Numbered from the stretch's first letter, positions 52,796-62,642 are shown. The stretch: DNA of 64,000 nucleotides from Bradyrhizobium erythrophlei (GCA_900129675.1 FSRD01000001.1:2593501-2657500), one strand, 5' to 3'. Notes: generated from the letters alone by a model not told the origin. Made by a program: numbers and translations.

Positions 52796-53212
52796 TCATT
52801 CGACGATCTCGACGATCCGGCGAGTGCGCGGCTCGACCAGAACAGTACGACCGTTCACGACCGTGTAACGGTGCTCGCGAACGCCGTATTCCGGCGGCAC
52901 GTCATAATAGGTTACGCCCTGATCCGGCAGGACCGCGCCCACCCGGACATCTTCGTTATACTGGTACGACGGTCGGTGCTGCTCGACGACATAGCTACGA
53001 AAGCGCGGACGTTCGTTAACGCCCAAAACTCCAGTCACGCCGCCAACCACCCCGCCGATCACGCCACCGACGACCGCGCCGACAGGACCGGCGGCTCGTT
53101 CTCCTTCCCTGGATCCGTGCTCGACCCCGCCCGGGACCCCTTGCGCCTGTGCAGCGACAGGAAGCGCGACGGTAGCGGCAAGCGCAGCAATTCCGATGAA
53201 ACGGCGGATCAT
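52796..53212 (-). CDS. Secreted DUF1236-type protein
   Basis: A 138-residue protein with a Sec signal (MIRRFIGIAALAATVALPVAAQA). A glycine/valine-rich segment (GAVVGGVIGGVVGGVTGVLG, residues 44-63) precedes the DUF1236-like part (YDVPPEYGVREHRYTVVNGR). This family is common in rhizobia, without known activity. A clear terminator follows. Confidence 0.85.
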   Translation of the reverse strand: MIRRFIGIAALAATVALPVAAQAQGVPGGVEHGSREGERAAGPVGAVVGGVIGGVVGGVTGVLGVNERPRFRSYVVEQHRPSYQYNEDVRVGAVLPDQGVTYYDVPPEYGVREHRYTVVNGRTVLVEPRTRRIVEIVE

Positions 53213-53783
53213 GATATCTCCAATGATATGGGCTGAGGTGGCAATACAACCGGTGGAAGTCGATTAGGTTCCCTCGGCTGGTCGCTTCTTCCCGTGGGGT
53301 GCCGCTAGATTACCTAGCGCGCCCGACGGCCTCGGCGATCCAGCCCGTACCGCCGCAATTCGCCGCCGGTCGGAGCATGGGTGGGCGTTCGCGCGCAAAC
53401 CAGGTGGAGACCAGCCGCCGAGATCGGAACCGGGAGCGGCGTGCTGCTCGACGTCAATGGCGAAATCGGCCGGGTCACGATGTCGGTGATCCTGGTGCCG
53501 TTTCCGAAGGCCGAACCCGCCTCACTACCGCACCCGCACAGGGTTAACCGTAGCATCGGCTTTTTAGCGGAAGCCCGCCCGGCGATCGATCCGGGGCGGC
53601 GGCCGGGTCGGCGAAGAAATCGCATCAGACAAAAGACTTAATGCCCCACTTCTCCTTGTCCCCGCCAAGGTTGCGGCGATGAACTGTACTCAGGTTAACG
53701 CGACTCAAATAGACGGTCGCCATAAAGATCGGTAAAACGATCGCGTCGTCCATTCCTTTTTCCTTTTGAAGAGATCCGAATTA
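53213..53783. other. Non-coding stretch upstream of the type I secretion genes
   Basis: About 570 bases without a supportable gene. A short frame on the plus strand (53381-53641) contains GEIGRVTMSVILVPFPKAEP but has no ribosome site. The last 120 bases are AT-richer and probably hold the promoter of the secretion operon. Confidence 0.5.
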
Positions 53784-55526
53784 ATGGCAGCCGCTCCCGG
53801 CGTCCGGCGATCCGAACTCGGTGAAGCGTTGCGCGCCTGCCGCGCCGCCTTCATCGGCGTCGGCGTCATGAGTTGCATGATCAATCTTTTGTACCTGACC
53901 GGCTCGATTTTCATGCTGGAGGTCTACGACCGGGTGCTGCCAAGCCGGAGCGTGCCGACCCTGGTCGGCCTGGTGGTGCTGGCCGCTGGCCTGTACGCTG
54001 CCCAGGGCTTTCTGGACCTGCTCCGGGGACGAATTCTCGGGCGCATCGGCACCTCGCTCGATGAGGCCATCAATGCCCGCGTTTTCGAGACCGTCGTGCG
54101 CCTCCCTTTGCTGGTCGGCGGCCGCAATGAGGGGCTGCAGCCGCTGCGCGATCTCGACAATGTCAGGTCGTTCCTCGGCAGCATGGGTCCGGGCGCGTTC
54201 TTCGATCTGCCCTGGCTGCCGTTCTATCTGGCGATCTGCTTTGCGTTCCACTGGCTGCTCGGGCTGACCGCGCTGATCGGCGCCGTCATTCTGGTGACGC
54301 TGACACTGATCACCGAATTCATGTCGCGCCGGCCGGCCAAGGAGGCGATGAGCCTTGCGGCGCGGCGCAACGATCTGGCCGCCACCAGCCGCCGCAACGC
54401 CGAAGTCCTGATCGCGATGGGCATGTCCGGACGGCTGGGCAAGCGCTGGAGCGAGGCCAACGAAAACTATCTGGCGGGCAACCAGCGCGCCAGCGATGTC
54501 GCGGGTGGTCTCGGCGCGATCGCCAAGGTGCTGCGCATGATGTTGCAATCCTCGGTGCTCGCGGTCGGCGCCTATCTCGTGATCCACCAGGAAGCGACCG
54601 GCGGCATCATCATCGCCGGCTCGATCCTCTCGGCACGGGCGCTGGCGCCGGTCGATCTGGCGATCGCCCACTGGAAGGGGTTTGTCGCTGCGCGCCAGAG
54701 CTGGCACCGCCTCACCCGGCTGCTCGAGCAGATGCCGGCGTCGAATACCCAGACCCTGCTGCAGAGCCCGTCCAAGCGGCTGTCGGTCGAGGGCGTCAGC
54801 ATCGTGCCGCCGGGCGATCAGCGGGTGATCGTCCAGGACGTCACCTTCGCGATCGAGGCCGGCAGCGGCGTCGGTGTCATCGGACCCAGCGGATCGGGCA
54901 AGTCGTCGCTGGTGCGCGCGCTGGTCGGGGTCTGGATGCCGTTCCGCGGCAAGGTGCGGCTCGATGGCGCCGCGCTCGATCAGTGGTCGTCCGACGTGCT
55001 CGGCCGCTATGTCGGCTATCTGCCGCAGGACGTCGAATTGTTCGGCGGATCGATCGCCCAGAACATTTGCCGTTTCGATCCGGACGCCAAGTCTGAATCG
55101 ATCATCTCGGCCGCCAAGGAGGCCGGCGTCCATGAGATGATCATCAAGATGCGGGACGGCTACGACACCCAGATCGGCGAGCAGGGCACCTCGCTGTCGG
55201 CCGGCCAGGCCCAGCGCGTGGCGCTGGCGCGGGCGCTCTACGGCAATCCGTTCCTGATCGTGCTCGACGAGCCGAACTCCAATCTCGACAGCGAAGGCGA
55301 CGAGGCGCTGACCCGCGCCGTCCGCGGCGCACGCGAGCGCGGCGCCATCGTGGTGGTGGTGGCGCACCGGCCGGTCGGCATCGAGGCGGTCGACCAGCTG
55401 CTGGTCCTGAAAGACGGCCGCATGCAGGCGTTCGGGCCGAAGGAGACCGTTCTCGGCCAGGTGCTGCAGCGCGTCGCGCCGCCGACGCCGATCAAGATCG
55501 TGTCCGATGCCGGAGCCAAATCATGA
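53784..55526 (+). CDS. Type I secretion permease/ATPase, PrtD family
   Basis: A 580-residue inner-membrane ABC exporter: six helices in the first 300 residues, then the ATPase with Walker A GPSGSGKSS (~367-375), signature LSAGQAQRVALARAL (~471), and Walker B LIVLDEPNSNLD (~491). No N-terminal C39 peptidase, so it exports proteins with uncleaved C-terminal RTX signals rather than GG-leader peptides. ATG at 53784 chosen; an in-frame TTG lies 6 codons upstream. Its probable cargo is the RTX adhesin at 33.6 kb. ATGA overlap with the adaptor. Confidence 0.93.
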   Translation: MAAAPGVRRSELGEALRACRAAFIGVGVMSCMINLLYLTGSIFMLEVYDRVLPSRSVPTLVGLVVLAAGLYAAQGFLDLLRGRILGRIGTSLDEAINARVFETVVRLPLLVGGRNEGLQPLRDLDNVRSFLGSMGPGAFFDLPWLPFYLAICFAFHWLLGLTALIGAVILVTLTLITEFMSRRPAKEAMSLAARRNDLAATSRRNAEVLIAMGMSGRLGKRWSEANENYLAGNQRASDVAGGLGAIAKVLRMMLQSSVLAVGAYLVIHQEATGGIIIAGSILSARALAPVDLAIAHWKGFVAARQSWHRLTRLLEQMPASNTQTLLQSPSKRLSVEGVSIVPPGDQRVIVQDVTFAIEAGSGVGVIGPSGSGKSSLVRALVGVWMPFRGKVRLDGAALDQWSSDVLGRYVGYLPQDVELFGGSIAQNICRFDPDAKSESIISAAKEAGVHEMIIKMRDGYDTQIGEQGTSLSAGQAQRVALARALYGNPFLIVLDEPNSNLDSEGDEALTRAVRGARERGAIVVVVAHRPVGIEAVDQLLVLKDGRMQAFGPKETVLGQVLQRVAPPTPIKIVSDAGAKS

Positions 55527-56830
55527 CCGCAGAGCTGCGCGGTGCCCGCCGCTCGATACGGGCGCATCTGATCGTGGGGCTGGTCGCCGTGCTCATTCTC
55601 GCCGGCGGCTTCGGCGGCTGGGCCTCGACCGTGCAGATATCCGGCGCGCTGATCGCGCCGGGATCTGTGGTGGTCGATTCCAACGTCAAGAAAGTCCAGC
55701 ACCCGACCGGCGGCGTGGTCGGCGAAGTCCGCGTGCGCGACGGTGACCTGGTCAAGGCCGGCGATATCGTGGTGCGTCTCGACGAGACCGTCGTCAAGGC
55801 GAGCCTTGCGATCGTGGTCAAGACGCTCAACGGTCTGTGGGCGCGCGCCGCGCGGCTCGAGGCCGAGCAGCGCGGTCTCGACAAGGTCCAGTTTCCGACG
55901 GCGCTGACCGATCGCGCCGACGACCCTGACGTCAGGGATGTGATGGCCAGCGAAACCAAATTGTTCGAGGTTCGCGTCTACGGACGGACCGGACAAAAGG
56001 CGCAATTGCGCGAGCGGGTCACGCAGCTGAACGAGGAAATCGCGGGCCTCACTGCGCAGGAGCAGGCGAAAGACAAGGAAATCGCGCTGGTCGAGAAGGA
56101 GTTGGTCGGCGTCCGCCAGCTTTACGACCAGCACCTCGTGCAACTATCGCGGCTGACCACGCTCGAGCGCGACCAGGCCCGGCTGTCGGGCGAGCGCGCG
56201 CAGTACATCTCCTCGCGCGCCCAGGCCAAGGGCAAGATCACCGAGACCGAGCTGCAGATCATCCAGGTCGACAAGGACATGGTCAGCGAGGTCTCCAAGG
56301 ATCTGCGCGAGACCAACGACAAGATCGGCGAGTTCGTCGAGCGCAAGGTCACCGCCGAAGATCAACTGCGCCGCATCGACATCCGCGCGCCGCAGGACGG
56401 CATGGTGCTGCAGTCGACGGTCCATACCGTCGGCGGCGTCATCACCGCCGGCGACGCCATCATGATGATCGTGCCGCAGGCCGACGCCCTTTCGGTCGAG
56501 GCCAAGGTCAATCCGCAGGATATCGACAAGCTGCAGATCGGCCAGAAGACGCTGCTGCGGCTGTCGGCCTTCAACCAGCGCACCACGCCGGAACTGAACG
56601 GCGTCGTCACCCGCGTCTCCGCCGACGTCACCACCGACCAGCGCACCGGGCAAAGCTACTACACCATCCGCGTCTCGATGCCGCCGGAAGAGGTCGCCCG
56701 CCTTGGCGACAACAAGATCATCCCGGGCATGCCGGTGGAAGCCTTTGTGCAGACCGGCGACCGCACCATGTTCTCGTACCTGCTGAAGCCGCTCAGCGAC
56801 CAGTTCATGCGCGCGTTCCGGGAGAAGTGA
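55523..56830 (+). CDS. Type I secretion periplasmic adaptor, HlyD/PrtE family
   Basis: A 435-residue membrane-fusion protein: one N-terminal transmembrane helix (LIVGLVAVLILAGGFGGWAS), a lipoyl-like beta domain split around a long coiled-coil hairpin (about 90-280, e.g. LRERVTQLNEEIAGLTAQEQ), and a C-terminal beta-barrel (VQTGDRTMFSYLLKPLSDQF). It links the ABC exporter to a TolC-like outer-membrane channel; no tolC gene is in the window. Confidence 0.93.
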   Translation: MTAELRGARRSIRAHLIVGLVAVLILAGGFGGWASTVQISGALIAPGSVVVDSNVKKVQHPTGGVVGEVRVRDGDLVKAGDIVVRLDETVVKASLAIVVKTLNGLWARAARLEAEQRGLDKVQFPTALTDRADDPDVRDVMASETKLFEVRVYGRTGQKAQLRERVTQLNEEIAGLTAQEQAKDKEIALVEKELVGVRQLYDQHLVQLSRLTTLERDQARLSGERAQYISSRAQAKGKITETELQIIQVDKDMVSEVSKDLRETNDKIGEFVERKVTAEDQLRRIDIRAPQDGMVLQSTVHTVGGVITAGDAIMMIVPQADALSVEAKVNPQDIDKLQIGQKTLLRLSAFNQRTTPELNGVVTRVSADVTTDQRTGQSYYTIRVSMPPEEVARLGDNKIIPGMPVEAFVQTGDRTMFSYLLKPLSDQFMRAFREK

Positions 56831-56839
56831 GTTTATCGT

Positions 56840-56972
56840 GTCGTCCCCGCGAAACCGGGGACCCATACGCCGCGGCCCGCGAAAAGGTCACATGGGTAGA
56901 CGGCTTCTTTAACCAACGAGCATCGGTGGTTATGCGTCCCTGCTTTCGCAATGCGAAAAGCAGGGACGACGA
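56840..56972. repeat. 'gtcgtccccgcgaaa' inverted-repeat element
   Basis: Fourth palindrome-like family: left part gtcgtccccgcgaaaccggg, right part cagggacgacg with a tgctttcgcaatgcgaaaagca hairpin. Fills the spacer after the secretion operon. Confidence 0.7.
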
Positions 56973-56977
56973 GCTTA

Positions 56978-57868
56978 CTATCGCTCGTCGTACTGGTCCG
57001 GTCCCATCGCCCACGCCCATTGCTCGTGGCCGGCCGCGTAGGTGCGGTTGGTCTCTGCAGGGTTGCGGTTGATCAGCGGGCGCAGATACATCGGGTGCGT
57101 GGCGCTGCGCACCTCGTGCTCTACCGTGAACAGGTGCTTGCCGCTGGCGGGATCGACGATGTCGCGAAAGCGGTATTGGTACTGGTTGTCCTCTTGCAAG
57201 ACCAGGCCGCGATCCCTGAGTTTGCGATAAGGGCCGGAGAAGTTGGTGATGTAGATCTGCACATGGTGGCCGTCGTACTCCGGCTGCGGCCGGTCGGTCT
57301 CGCGGAATTGCAGATACTGGTCCTTGCCCACCTTGGCGCGCGCGACCGCGCCGTCGCCGTTCTTCAGTTCGGTCGCGATTCCCATGAACTCCGGATAGAA
57401 GGCGCAAATGCCTTGCGCGGTCCCGGGCGGCACGTCGAACTCGACATAGGGGATGCCAAGCGTGATGCGCCCGAAGCGCGCGGCGTCCGGCTCATGGCAG
57501 CGCAGGCGATTGCCCCAGGGACAAACCGCCTCGACGTAGTCGTTGTGCTCGCTGAACGCGAATGAAGTACCCTCTAGCTTCTTCGCAACGGACGCGAGCC
57601 GGTCGAGCAGGGCCTGCCGGCCCGAGATCACGAGGCCGGTATGGCCGCGAAGCACCTGCGGCGCGCCGTTCGGCAGATGAAACTGGCTGCGGCCGACATT
57701 GACCCACATATTGGTGTCGGACACCATCAGATAGGGATCGCGGGTCAGCCCGAGGCCCGCGACATAGAACAAGGTCGCCAGACGCTGATCGGGTACCGTG
57801 ACGTTGACGTGTTCGAGATGGATCGAGTTGCCGAGATCCTCGGCGGCGCGGTCGAATGGCTGCTGCAT
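56978..57868 (-). CDS. VOC (glyoxalase/dioxygenase) superfamily protein
   Basis: A 296-residue protein with two VOC modules: IHLEHVNVTVPDQRLATLFY near the start, YDGHHVQIYITNF in the middle and TVEHEVRS later, giving the His/Glu metal ligands typical of the fold. Substrate unknown. It follows a ketopantoate-reductase-like gene by 64 bases on the same strand, so the two may be co-transcribed. Confidence 0.78.
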   Translation of the reverse strand: MQQPFDRAAEDLGNSIHLEHVNVTVPDQRLATLFYVAGLGLTRDPYLMVSDTNMWVNVGRSQFHLPNGAPQVLRGHTGLVISGRQALLDRLASVAKKLEGTSFAFSEHNDYVEAVCPWGNRLRCHEPDAARFGRITLGIPYVEFDVPPGTAQGICAFYPEFMGIATELKNGDGAVARAKVGKDQYLQFRETDRPQPEYDGHHVQIYITNFSGPYRKLRDRGLVLQEDNQYQYRFRDIVDPASGKHLFTVEHEVRSATHPMYLRPLINRNPAETNRTYAAGHEQWAWAMGPDQYDER

Positions 57869-57932
57869 GGATGCGGTCCTGGATACGCTGCCTCACATCA
57901 TAGTCCTGCCTGATATTCAATCCAACCGTCGC

Positions 57933-58856
57933 TCAGCCCGGCGCACCCATGATGTAGGGCTTCAGCATCGCATAGATCAGGCTGTGGGTCGGCGTCGGGA
58001 CGCCGAGCTTGTGGCCGAGTTCGGCGACCTTGCCGCCGAGCCAGGGCAGCTCCAGCCGGTTGCCGCGCTCGAGATCGAGCGCCATCGAGGCCTTCATGGT
58101 GGGCGGCGCGTGGCTGTTGAATTCGAGAATGATGTCGAGCGCATTGGACGGCAGCGCCACGCCCCTGGCGCGGCCGACGTCGATCACTTCCTGGTGGGCG
58201 GCGATGAAAACCGGACGGATCTCCGGATCATCGCGCAGCTTGCCGATCGGCTGGCGGGCCAGCGCCGTGATGCTGGCGTTGGTGGCGAGCAGGGCGAACT
58301 TCATCCAGAGATCGGTGAGGATCTGTTCGCTCAGGACCGCATCGAAACCGGCTTTCTGGCAAAGTGCCAGAAAATCTTCGGCCCGCTTGCTGCGCCTGCC
58401 GTCGAGCTCGCCGAAGATCATGCGCATGAAGGTGCCGACCTGCTGGATCGTACCGGGGGCGATGATCGACGCGGAGATCTGCGCCACGCCGCCCATCACG
58501 GCGCGCTCGCCCAGGATCGGGATCAGCCGCTCGGCGGCGTCGATGCCGTTCTGCAACGGGATGACAGCGGTGTCGGGGCCGATCAGCGGCTTGATGGCAA
58601 GGCCTGCGCTTTCGACGTCCCACAGCTTGACGCAGAACAGCACGATATCGACCTTGCCGATCCCGGCGGGATCGTCGGTGGCATGGGTCGGCACCAGATG
58701 GGTCTCGCCGCGGCCGCCCTGGACCTTCAAGCCCGCGCCCTTCATGGCGGACAGATGGGCGCCGCGCGCGATGAAGGTGACGTCGGCGCCCGCCTTGGCC
58801 AGTGCCGCGCCAAATCCGCCTCCGACGCCGCCCGCGCCGACAACCGCAATACGCAT
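57933..58856 (-). CDS. 2-dehydropantoate 2-reductase family protein
   Basis: A 307-residue NADPH-dependent reductase. Rossmann motif GAGGVGGGFG (7-16), the K of LFCVKLWD, QNGID, and the C-terminal helical domain with the ...LTDLWMKFALLATNASITAL... block are typical of PanE. It may make pantoate for CoA, but ApbA/PanE paralogues with other substrates are common, so no symbol is given. AGGA precedes the ATG. Confidence 0.85.
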   Translation of the reverse strand: MRIAVVGAGGVGGGFGAALAKAGADVTFIARGAHLSAMKGAGLKVQGGRGETHLVPTHATDDPAGIGKVDIVLFCVKLWDVESAGLAIKPLIGPDTAVIPLQNGIDAAERLIPILGERAVMGGVAQISASIIAPGTIQQVGTFMRMIFGELDGRRSKRAEDFLALCQKAGFDAVLSEQILTDLWMKFALLATNASITALARQPIGKLRDDPEIRPVFIAAHQEVIDVGRARGVALPSNALDIILEFNSHAPPTMKASMALDLERGNRLELPWLGGKVAELGHKLGVPTPTHSLIYAMLKPYIMGAPG

Positions 58857-58937
58857 GGAGTTTCCTCTCGTTGACTACTACCCGACAGTGTGGCCTGTCG
58901 GTGCGCGGGAATCCAGACGCGGCAGCGGGGGGCAGCA

Positions 58938-59726
58938 ATGAGCGACTGGTTACACAATTTGCCGGTGCCGTTGATGGCGCTGGCGATCTTCGGCTTCACC
59001 TATCTGCTTGCCCTGGCGATTTTCGCCGCCATTGCCGCACTCGCGACCGAAGCGCGGGCAAAATCGTTCAAGGCGATTTCTCCCGGCATGCTGCCGGTGC
59101 TGGGCATCATCTTCGGCCTGTTCGTCGCTTTCATCGCGGCACAGGTCTGGGGTGACAATGACCGGGCTGCTGCGGCGGTGAGCCGCGAAGCCAGCGCGCT
59201 CCGCGCCGTCACGCTGCTCGGCGCCGGCCTGCCGGCCGAGCAGGAGGGCCGGTTGCGGGAGCTCGTTCGTGGTTACATCGAGCAGGCGATCGCGGAGGAG
59301 TGGCCGATGATGGCGCGCCAGACCGCCTCGCTGCAGGGGTCTCCGGCAGCCCTTGCCGAGGCGCTGCAGCTCGTGGTCGCGATGACTCCGTCAGGCGCCG
59401 GCCAACAGACCGCGCAGCGGGAAATAATTGCCGCCCTGGGGACCGCGCTGGACGCGCGCAGGCAACGGATCATCATCAGCCAGGCGGAAGTCAATCCGGT
59501 CAAATGGTGGTGCCTGTACCTGCAGGCGATCTGCGAGTTGCTCGCGATCGCTCTCATTCACTGCGATAACCGGCTGGCGTCCGGGATTGCGCTTATGCTG
59601 TTCGCGACCGGCGTGGCCGCCTCGGTGCTGCTGATCGCCGCGCATGACCGGCCATTCACCGGTCAGATCTCGATCGGGCCGGAACCGCTTCGGCAAATCA
59701 TGCCGGGCGCGTCGCCGAGTCGATGA
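58938..59726 (+). CDS. DUF4239 membrane protein
   Basis: A 262-residue protein with two N-terminal helices (FGFTYLLALAIFAAIAALAT; LGIIFGLFVAFIAAQVWG), a cytosolic helical region and two C-terminal helices. The F-x-A-x-x-V-W.. and 'FVAFIAAQVWGDNDRAAAAV' block is characteristic of DUF4239 (bestrophin-like) proteins. G-rich ribosome site before ATG at 58938. Function unknown. Confidence 0.8.
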   Translation: MSDWLHNLPVPLMALAIFGFTYLLALAIFAAIAALATEARAKSFKAISPGMLPVLGIIFGLFVAFIAAQVWGDNDRAAAAVSREASALRAVTLLGAGLPAEQEGRLRELVRGYIEQAIAEEWPMMARQTASLQGSPAALAEALQLVVAMTPSGAGQQTAQREIIAALGTALDARRQRIIISQAEVNPVKWWCLYLQAICELLAIALIHCDNRLASGIALMLFATGVAASVLLIAAHDRPFTGQISIGPEPLRQIMPGASPSR

Positions 59727-59812
59727 GGGCGCACGCCCTTCAACGCGAAGGCGGCTCATTTCCCAGCGACTGGAACCGGCCGCTCGCAAGCCCGCCGATC
59801 CGAACGAGGCAG

Positions 59813-59959
59813 CTAGGCTGGTGCGGGCGCGTCCTGCGGCACGCCGGCAGGGCCCTTTTCCGTCGGAAACACGCTCTCGTATATCGCGCGAGCCTCTTCA
59901 ATAAGGCGCGCCTCGTTGCGGTCGCGATCAGGTTTCGGGAACTTTATGACTTCACCCAT
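59813..59959 (-). CDS. Small conserved-looking soluble protein
   Basis: A 48-residue ORF (MGEVIKFPKPDRDRNEARLI, then EEARAIYESVFP, ending DAPAPA) with GGAG 6 bases before the ATG. The 'VIKFPKP' start followed by an acidic amphipathic helix is a pattern I recognise in short rhizobial proteins. No function known. The rest of the 59727-60124 spacer holds nothing clear. Confidence 0.6.
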   Translation of the reverse strand: MGEVIKFPKPDRDRNEARLIEEARAIYESVFPTEKGPAGVPQDAPAPA

Positions 59960-60124
59960 TTGATCTCCAGGGAAGGAAGCGTCCAGCACGAATCAAAATG
60001 CGAATATCGTGCCAGATCGGGAGCGCCGTTATCCGTACTAAACCGGGAGTCTGCCCGCGCGTCGGTCGATTGGATGGCCGCCTGATGGCGCTTTGTCGGC
60101 GTTCGCGCGGCGCTGCCGCGAGGG

Positions 60125-60502
60125 CTAATGTGTTCCCGACGCCTGCGATGGCGGCGAGTCCGTATGTGCGGCGTCATAGACGAGCCACAACTCCAGCAAG
60201 GCCAGAAACGCCACCGCCGCGCCTACCGCAATACTGAAATGCATCACGCGCGTATGGGGAAAGCCGAGTATCCAGGGCGAAACAATCAGCCAGAACCCCA
60301 ACAGCAGGTTGACCCATTCCTCCCAGTTGGAAAACGCAACCATCGCCGCCAGCGACAGGATGGCGATCGCCGCGCCGCTGAGCCGAAGATCGATTGCCGC
60401 CGCTGGGTTGGCGCGCGCGAAGAACCATGGCGATATGACCAGGAACATCGCCAGCACCAGGTTGTACAAATCAAGCACCGATTCTTTCCGCCATTTTTTC
60501 AT
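60125..60502 (-). CDS. SPW-repeat membrane protein
   Basis: A 125-residue protein with four transmembrane segments and the two defining SPW repeats: LVISPWFF and LIVSPWILGF. Family function unknown, often near stress or transport genes. 24 bases downstream of the MFS transporter on the same strand. Confidence 0.88.
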   Translation of the reverse strand: MKKWRKESVLDLYNLVLAMFLVISPWFFARANPAAAIDLRLSGAAIAILSLAAMVAFSNWEEWVNLLLGFWLIVSPWILGFPHTRVMHFSIAVGAAVAFLALLELWLVYDAAHTDSPPSQASGTH

Positions 60503-60526
60503 GACGATCTCTCCCGACCGATTGCC

Positions 60527-61867
60527 TCAATCCCGTTGTCCGTACACGCCCGCCCCGCTGATATCTTTCCCGGTGTAGTCGGTCATCAGCGCGGTCGCGA
60601 TCAGCGTGATGACGGCGCATATCGCAATGTAGACCGCGATCGCGGTTGCCGAATGAAACGACCCGAACAACCAGGTTGCGATCAGCGGCGCCGGGCCGCC
60701 GGCGATGATGGATGCGAGCTGGTAGCCGAGCGACGAGCCGCTGTAGCGCAGCCGCCCCGTAAAACTTTCGGCAATCAGCGCCGCCTGCGGTCCGTACATC
60801 ATGTCGTGCGGAATCAGCGAAAGGAAGATCGCCAGGAAGATGATCGCCTCCGTTCCGGTATTCACCATCGCGAAATAGATGAAGCCGAATATTCCGGTCG
60901 TCGCCGCCCCGATCATGTACATGTTCTTGCGGCCGATCTGGTCGGACAGATGGCCGAACAGCGGAATCGAGACGAACGACAGCACGGAGGCCGTCAGCAC
61001 CGCGGTCAACAGGAAGTTGCGCGACACGTGCAGGGTGTCGATGCCATAGGAAAAGATGAACGCGGTGAAGATGTAGAATGGCGCCTGCTCGGCCATGCGC
61101 GCAAATGCGGAGAGCAGGATCTCTCTGGGGTATTGTTTGATCACTGCCAGCATCGGCGTGCGCTCGATCTTGTTCTCGGCCAGCAGTCGGGCGAACACCG
61201 GGGTTTCCAGGATGCCGAGCCGGATGTAGAGGCCGACGCCGACCAGAATGAGGCTGAGCGCGAACGGGATACGCCAGCCCCAGCTCAGGAACTGCTCCCC
61301 CGACATCTGGCTGAACGCCAGCACTGCGAGGTTGGCAAGGAACAGTCCGCACGGCACCCCGAATTGCGGCCATGACGCGATCAGTCCGCGCGACCGGTCG
61401 TCGCGCGCCCATTCCATCGACATTAGAACCGAGCCACCCCATTCGCCGCCGACACCGACGCCCTGGATGAACCGCAGGGCGGTCAGGAGCACAGCGCCCC
61501 AGATGCCGATGCTCGCGTAGGTCGGAACGATCGCCACCGCGGCGGTGGCCAGTCCCATCAACAGCAATGTAGCGATCAGTGTTGCCTTGCGGCCGATGCG
61601 GTCGCCGTAATGCCCGAAAATGGCGGCGCCGATCGGGCGCGCGATGAAGCCGACCGCGTAGATCCCGAACGCCTCCAGCGTGCCGACCCAGGGGTCGGAA
61701 TGCGGGAAAAACAGTTTTGCGAAAACCAGGCCGGTGACGGTGCTGTAGAGGAAGAAATCATACCACTCGATCGCGGTGCCGATGGTGGACGCAACGACGG
61801 CGCGGCGAAGCTGAACCTGATGCTCGGATGGGGTGAGGGGAGTGGTGCGGGCATCGGGTGTTGCCAT
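60527..61867 (-). CDS. MFS transporter, metabolite:H+ symporter type
   Basis: A 446-residue twelve-helix carrier. MHS markers: GTAIEWYDFFLYST at the first helix, GHYGDRIGRKATL (motif A), ALRFIQGVGVGGEWGGSVL, and a repeat GHLSDQIGRKN in the second half. Such proteins import dicarboxylates, proline/betaine or shikimate-like acids. Start MATPDAR chosen because GAGGAAA lies upstream; the frame extends 21 codons further without support. The 61868-62059 spacer is empty. Confidence 0.92.
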   Translation of the reverse strand: MATPDARTTPLTPSEHQVQLRRAVVASTIGTAIEWYDFFLYSTVTGLVFAKLFFPHSDPWVGTLEAFGIYAVGFIARPIGAAIFGHYGDRIGRKATLIATLLLMGLATAAVAIVPTYASIGIWGAVLLTALRFIQGVGVGGEWGGSVLMSMEWARDDRSRGLIASWPQFGVPCGLFLANLAVLAFSQMSGEQFLSWGWRIPFALSLILVGVGLYIRLGILETPVFARLLAENKIERTPMLAVIKQYPREILLSAFARMAEQAPFYIFTAFIFSYGIDTLHVSRNFLLTAVLTASVLSFVSIPLFGHLSDQIGRKNMYMIGAATTGIFGFIYFAMVNTGTEAIIFLAIFLSLIPHDMMYGPQAALIAESFTGRLRYSGSSLGYQLASIIAGGPAPLIATWLFGSFHSATAIAVYIAICAVITLIATALMTDYTGKDISGAGVYGQRD

Positions 61868-62059
61868 GAGCGTTTCCTCCGCAACAACCCCCCGTTTTGA
61901 AACGGGCCGCAGCAGGCCTTTGCGCAACAACGTGCGGATCCGCCGCCGGTTCCAGCCGGGGCCGTCAATTGCGGCTAGACTTTAGGTGGATTGGCCGGAA
62001 GATTTTTGCGCAACTCCGGCGCATCGCGCGGCGGGAATGCGAAGCCGGACCTTGAGCAA

Positions 62060-62125
62060 CGTCATTGCGAGGAGCGCAGCGGACGAAGCAATCCATTCTT
62101 TCTTTATGCGGCGCTATGGATTGCT
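62060..62125. repeat. Left part of a 'gcaatgacg' palindrome split by an IS110 element
   Basis: Runs cgtcattgcgaggagcgcag ... atggattgct and stops abruptly at CT (62124-62125), where unrelated sequence begins. The matching remainder resumes at 63899. Confidence 0.85.
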
Positions 62126-62233
62126 CACATGGGGAAGGTGTGTGTCAAGAATTAGCAGTCACCTTTTAGTTCGACTGCGGTCCACCTTTTCGTCGCGACC
62201 GCGGGCCCTGCAGGATGACGCGCGCAGATCAAG

Positions 62234-62278
62234 TCAAGGTCGGCCCTTCAGGGCCGCCGCGCAGCGGCTTGACCTTGA
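62234..62278. ncRNA. Three-way-junction RNA candidate within the IS (possible bridge RNA part)
   Basis: Outer stem TCAAGGTC (62234-62241)/GACCTTGA (62271-62278) encloses two perfect hairpins: GGCCC-TTCA-GGGCC (62242-62255) and GCCGC-GCA-GCGGC (62256-62268). It lies in the non-coding 3' side of the transposase gene, where IS1111-type elements encode their bridge RNA. The strand is not determined because the fold is nearly self-complementary; transcription is not shown. Confidence 0.45.
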
Positions 62279-62642
62279 GTTGAGCGAGCACGTCATCATG
62301 CTTGGAGCGTCGGGAACGATAGGAGTTGCTCGTGTTGGCGGTTCTGTCAGGGCATCTGCAATCCTCGCATTTGCGATCCAGGGGTCGAGCCGGTTCGACG
62401 ATCTGGGTTGCTTGCCAGATCAAACTCACATTCGGTCGTCGCGCGAGGCGACTGCACCACGATTCCGCTTGCGGCGGGCAGGCTCGAGAGGACGAGACCC
62501 TTCTTCGTTGCGGCGTTTCAAGCCATGCAATCCATCGGTTCGTCCACCCGGATCTTCCGAGACTGATCGGGCCTCGGCAGATGGGTTATGGTCGTTTTGT
62601 TGCGCGCGGGCGGCGAAGCCCGCCGCTCGGCGCGGTCCGGGA

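Noticed and set aside
53784..56830. Export system for the GG-leader peptides
   Set aside because: The ABC exporter has no N-terminal C39 peptidase domain and groups with RTX-protein exporters, so it is not expected to process GG leaders.
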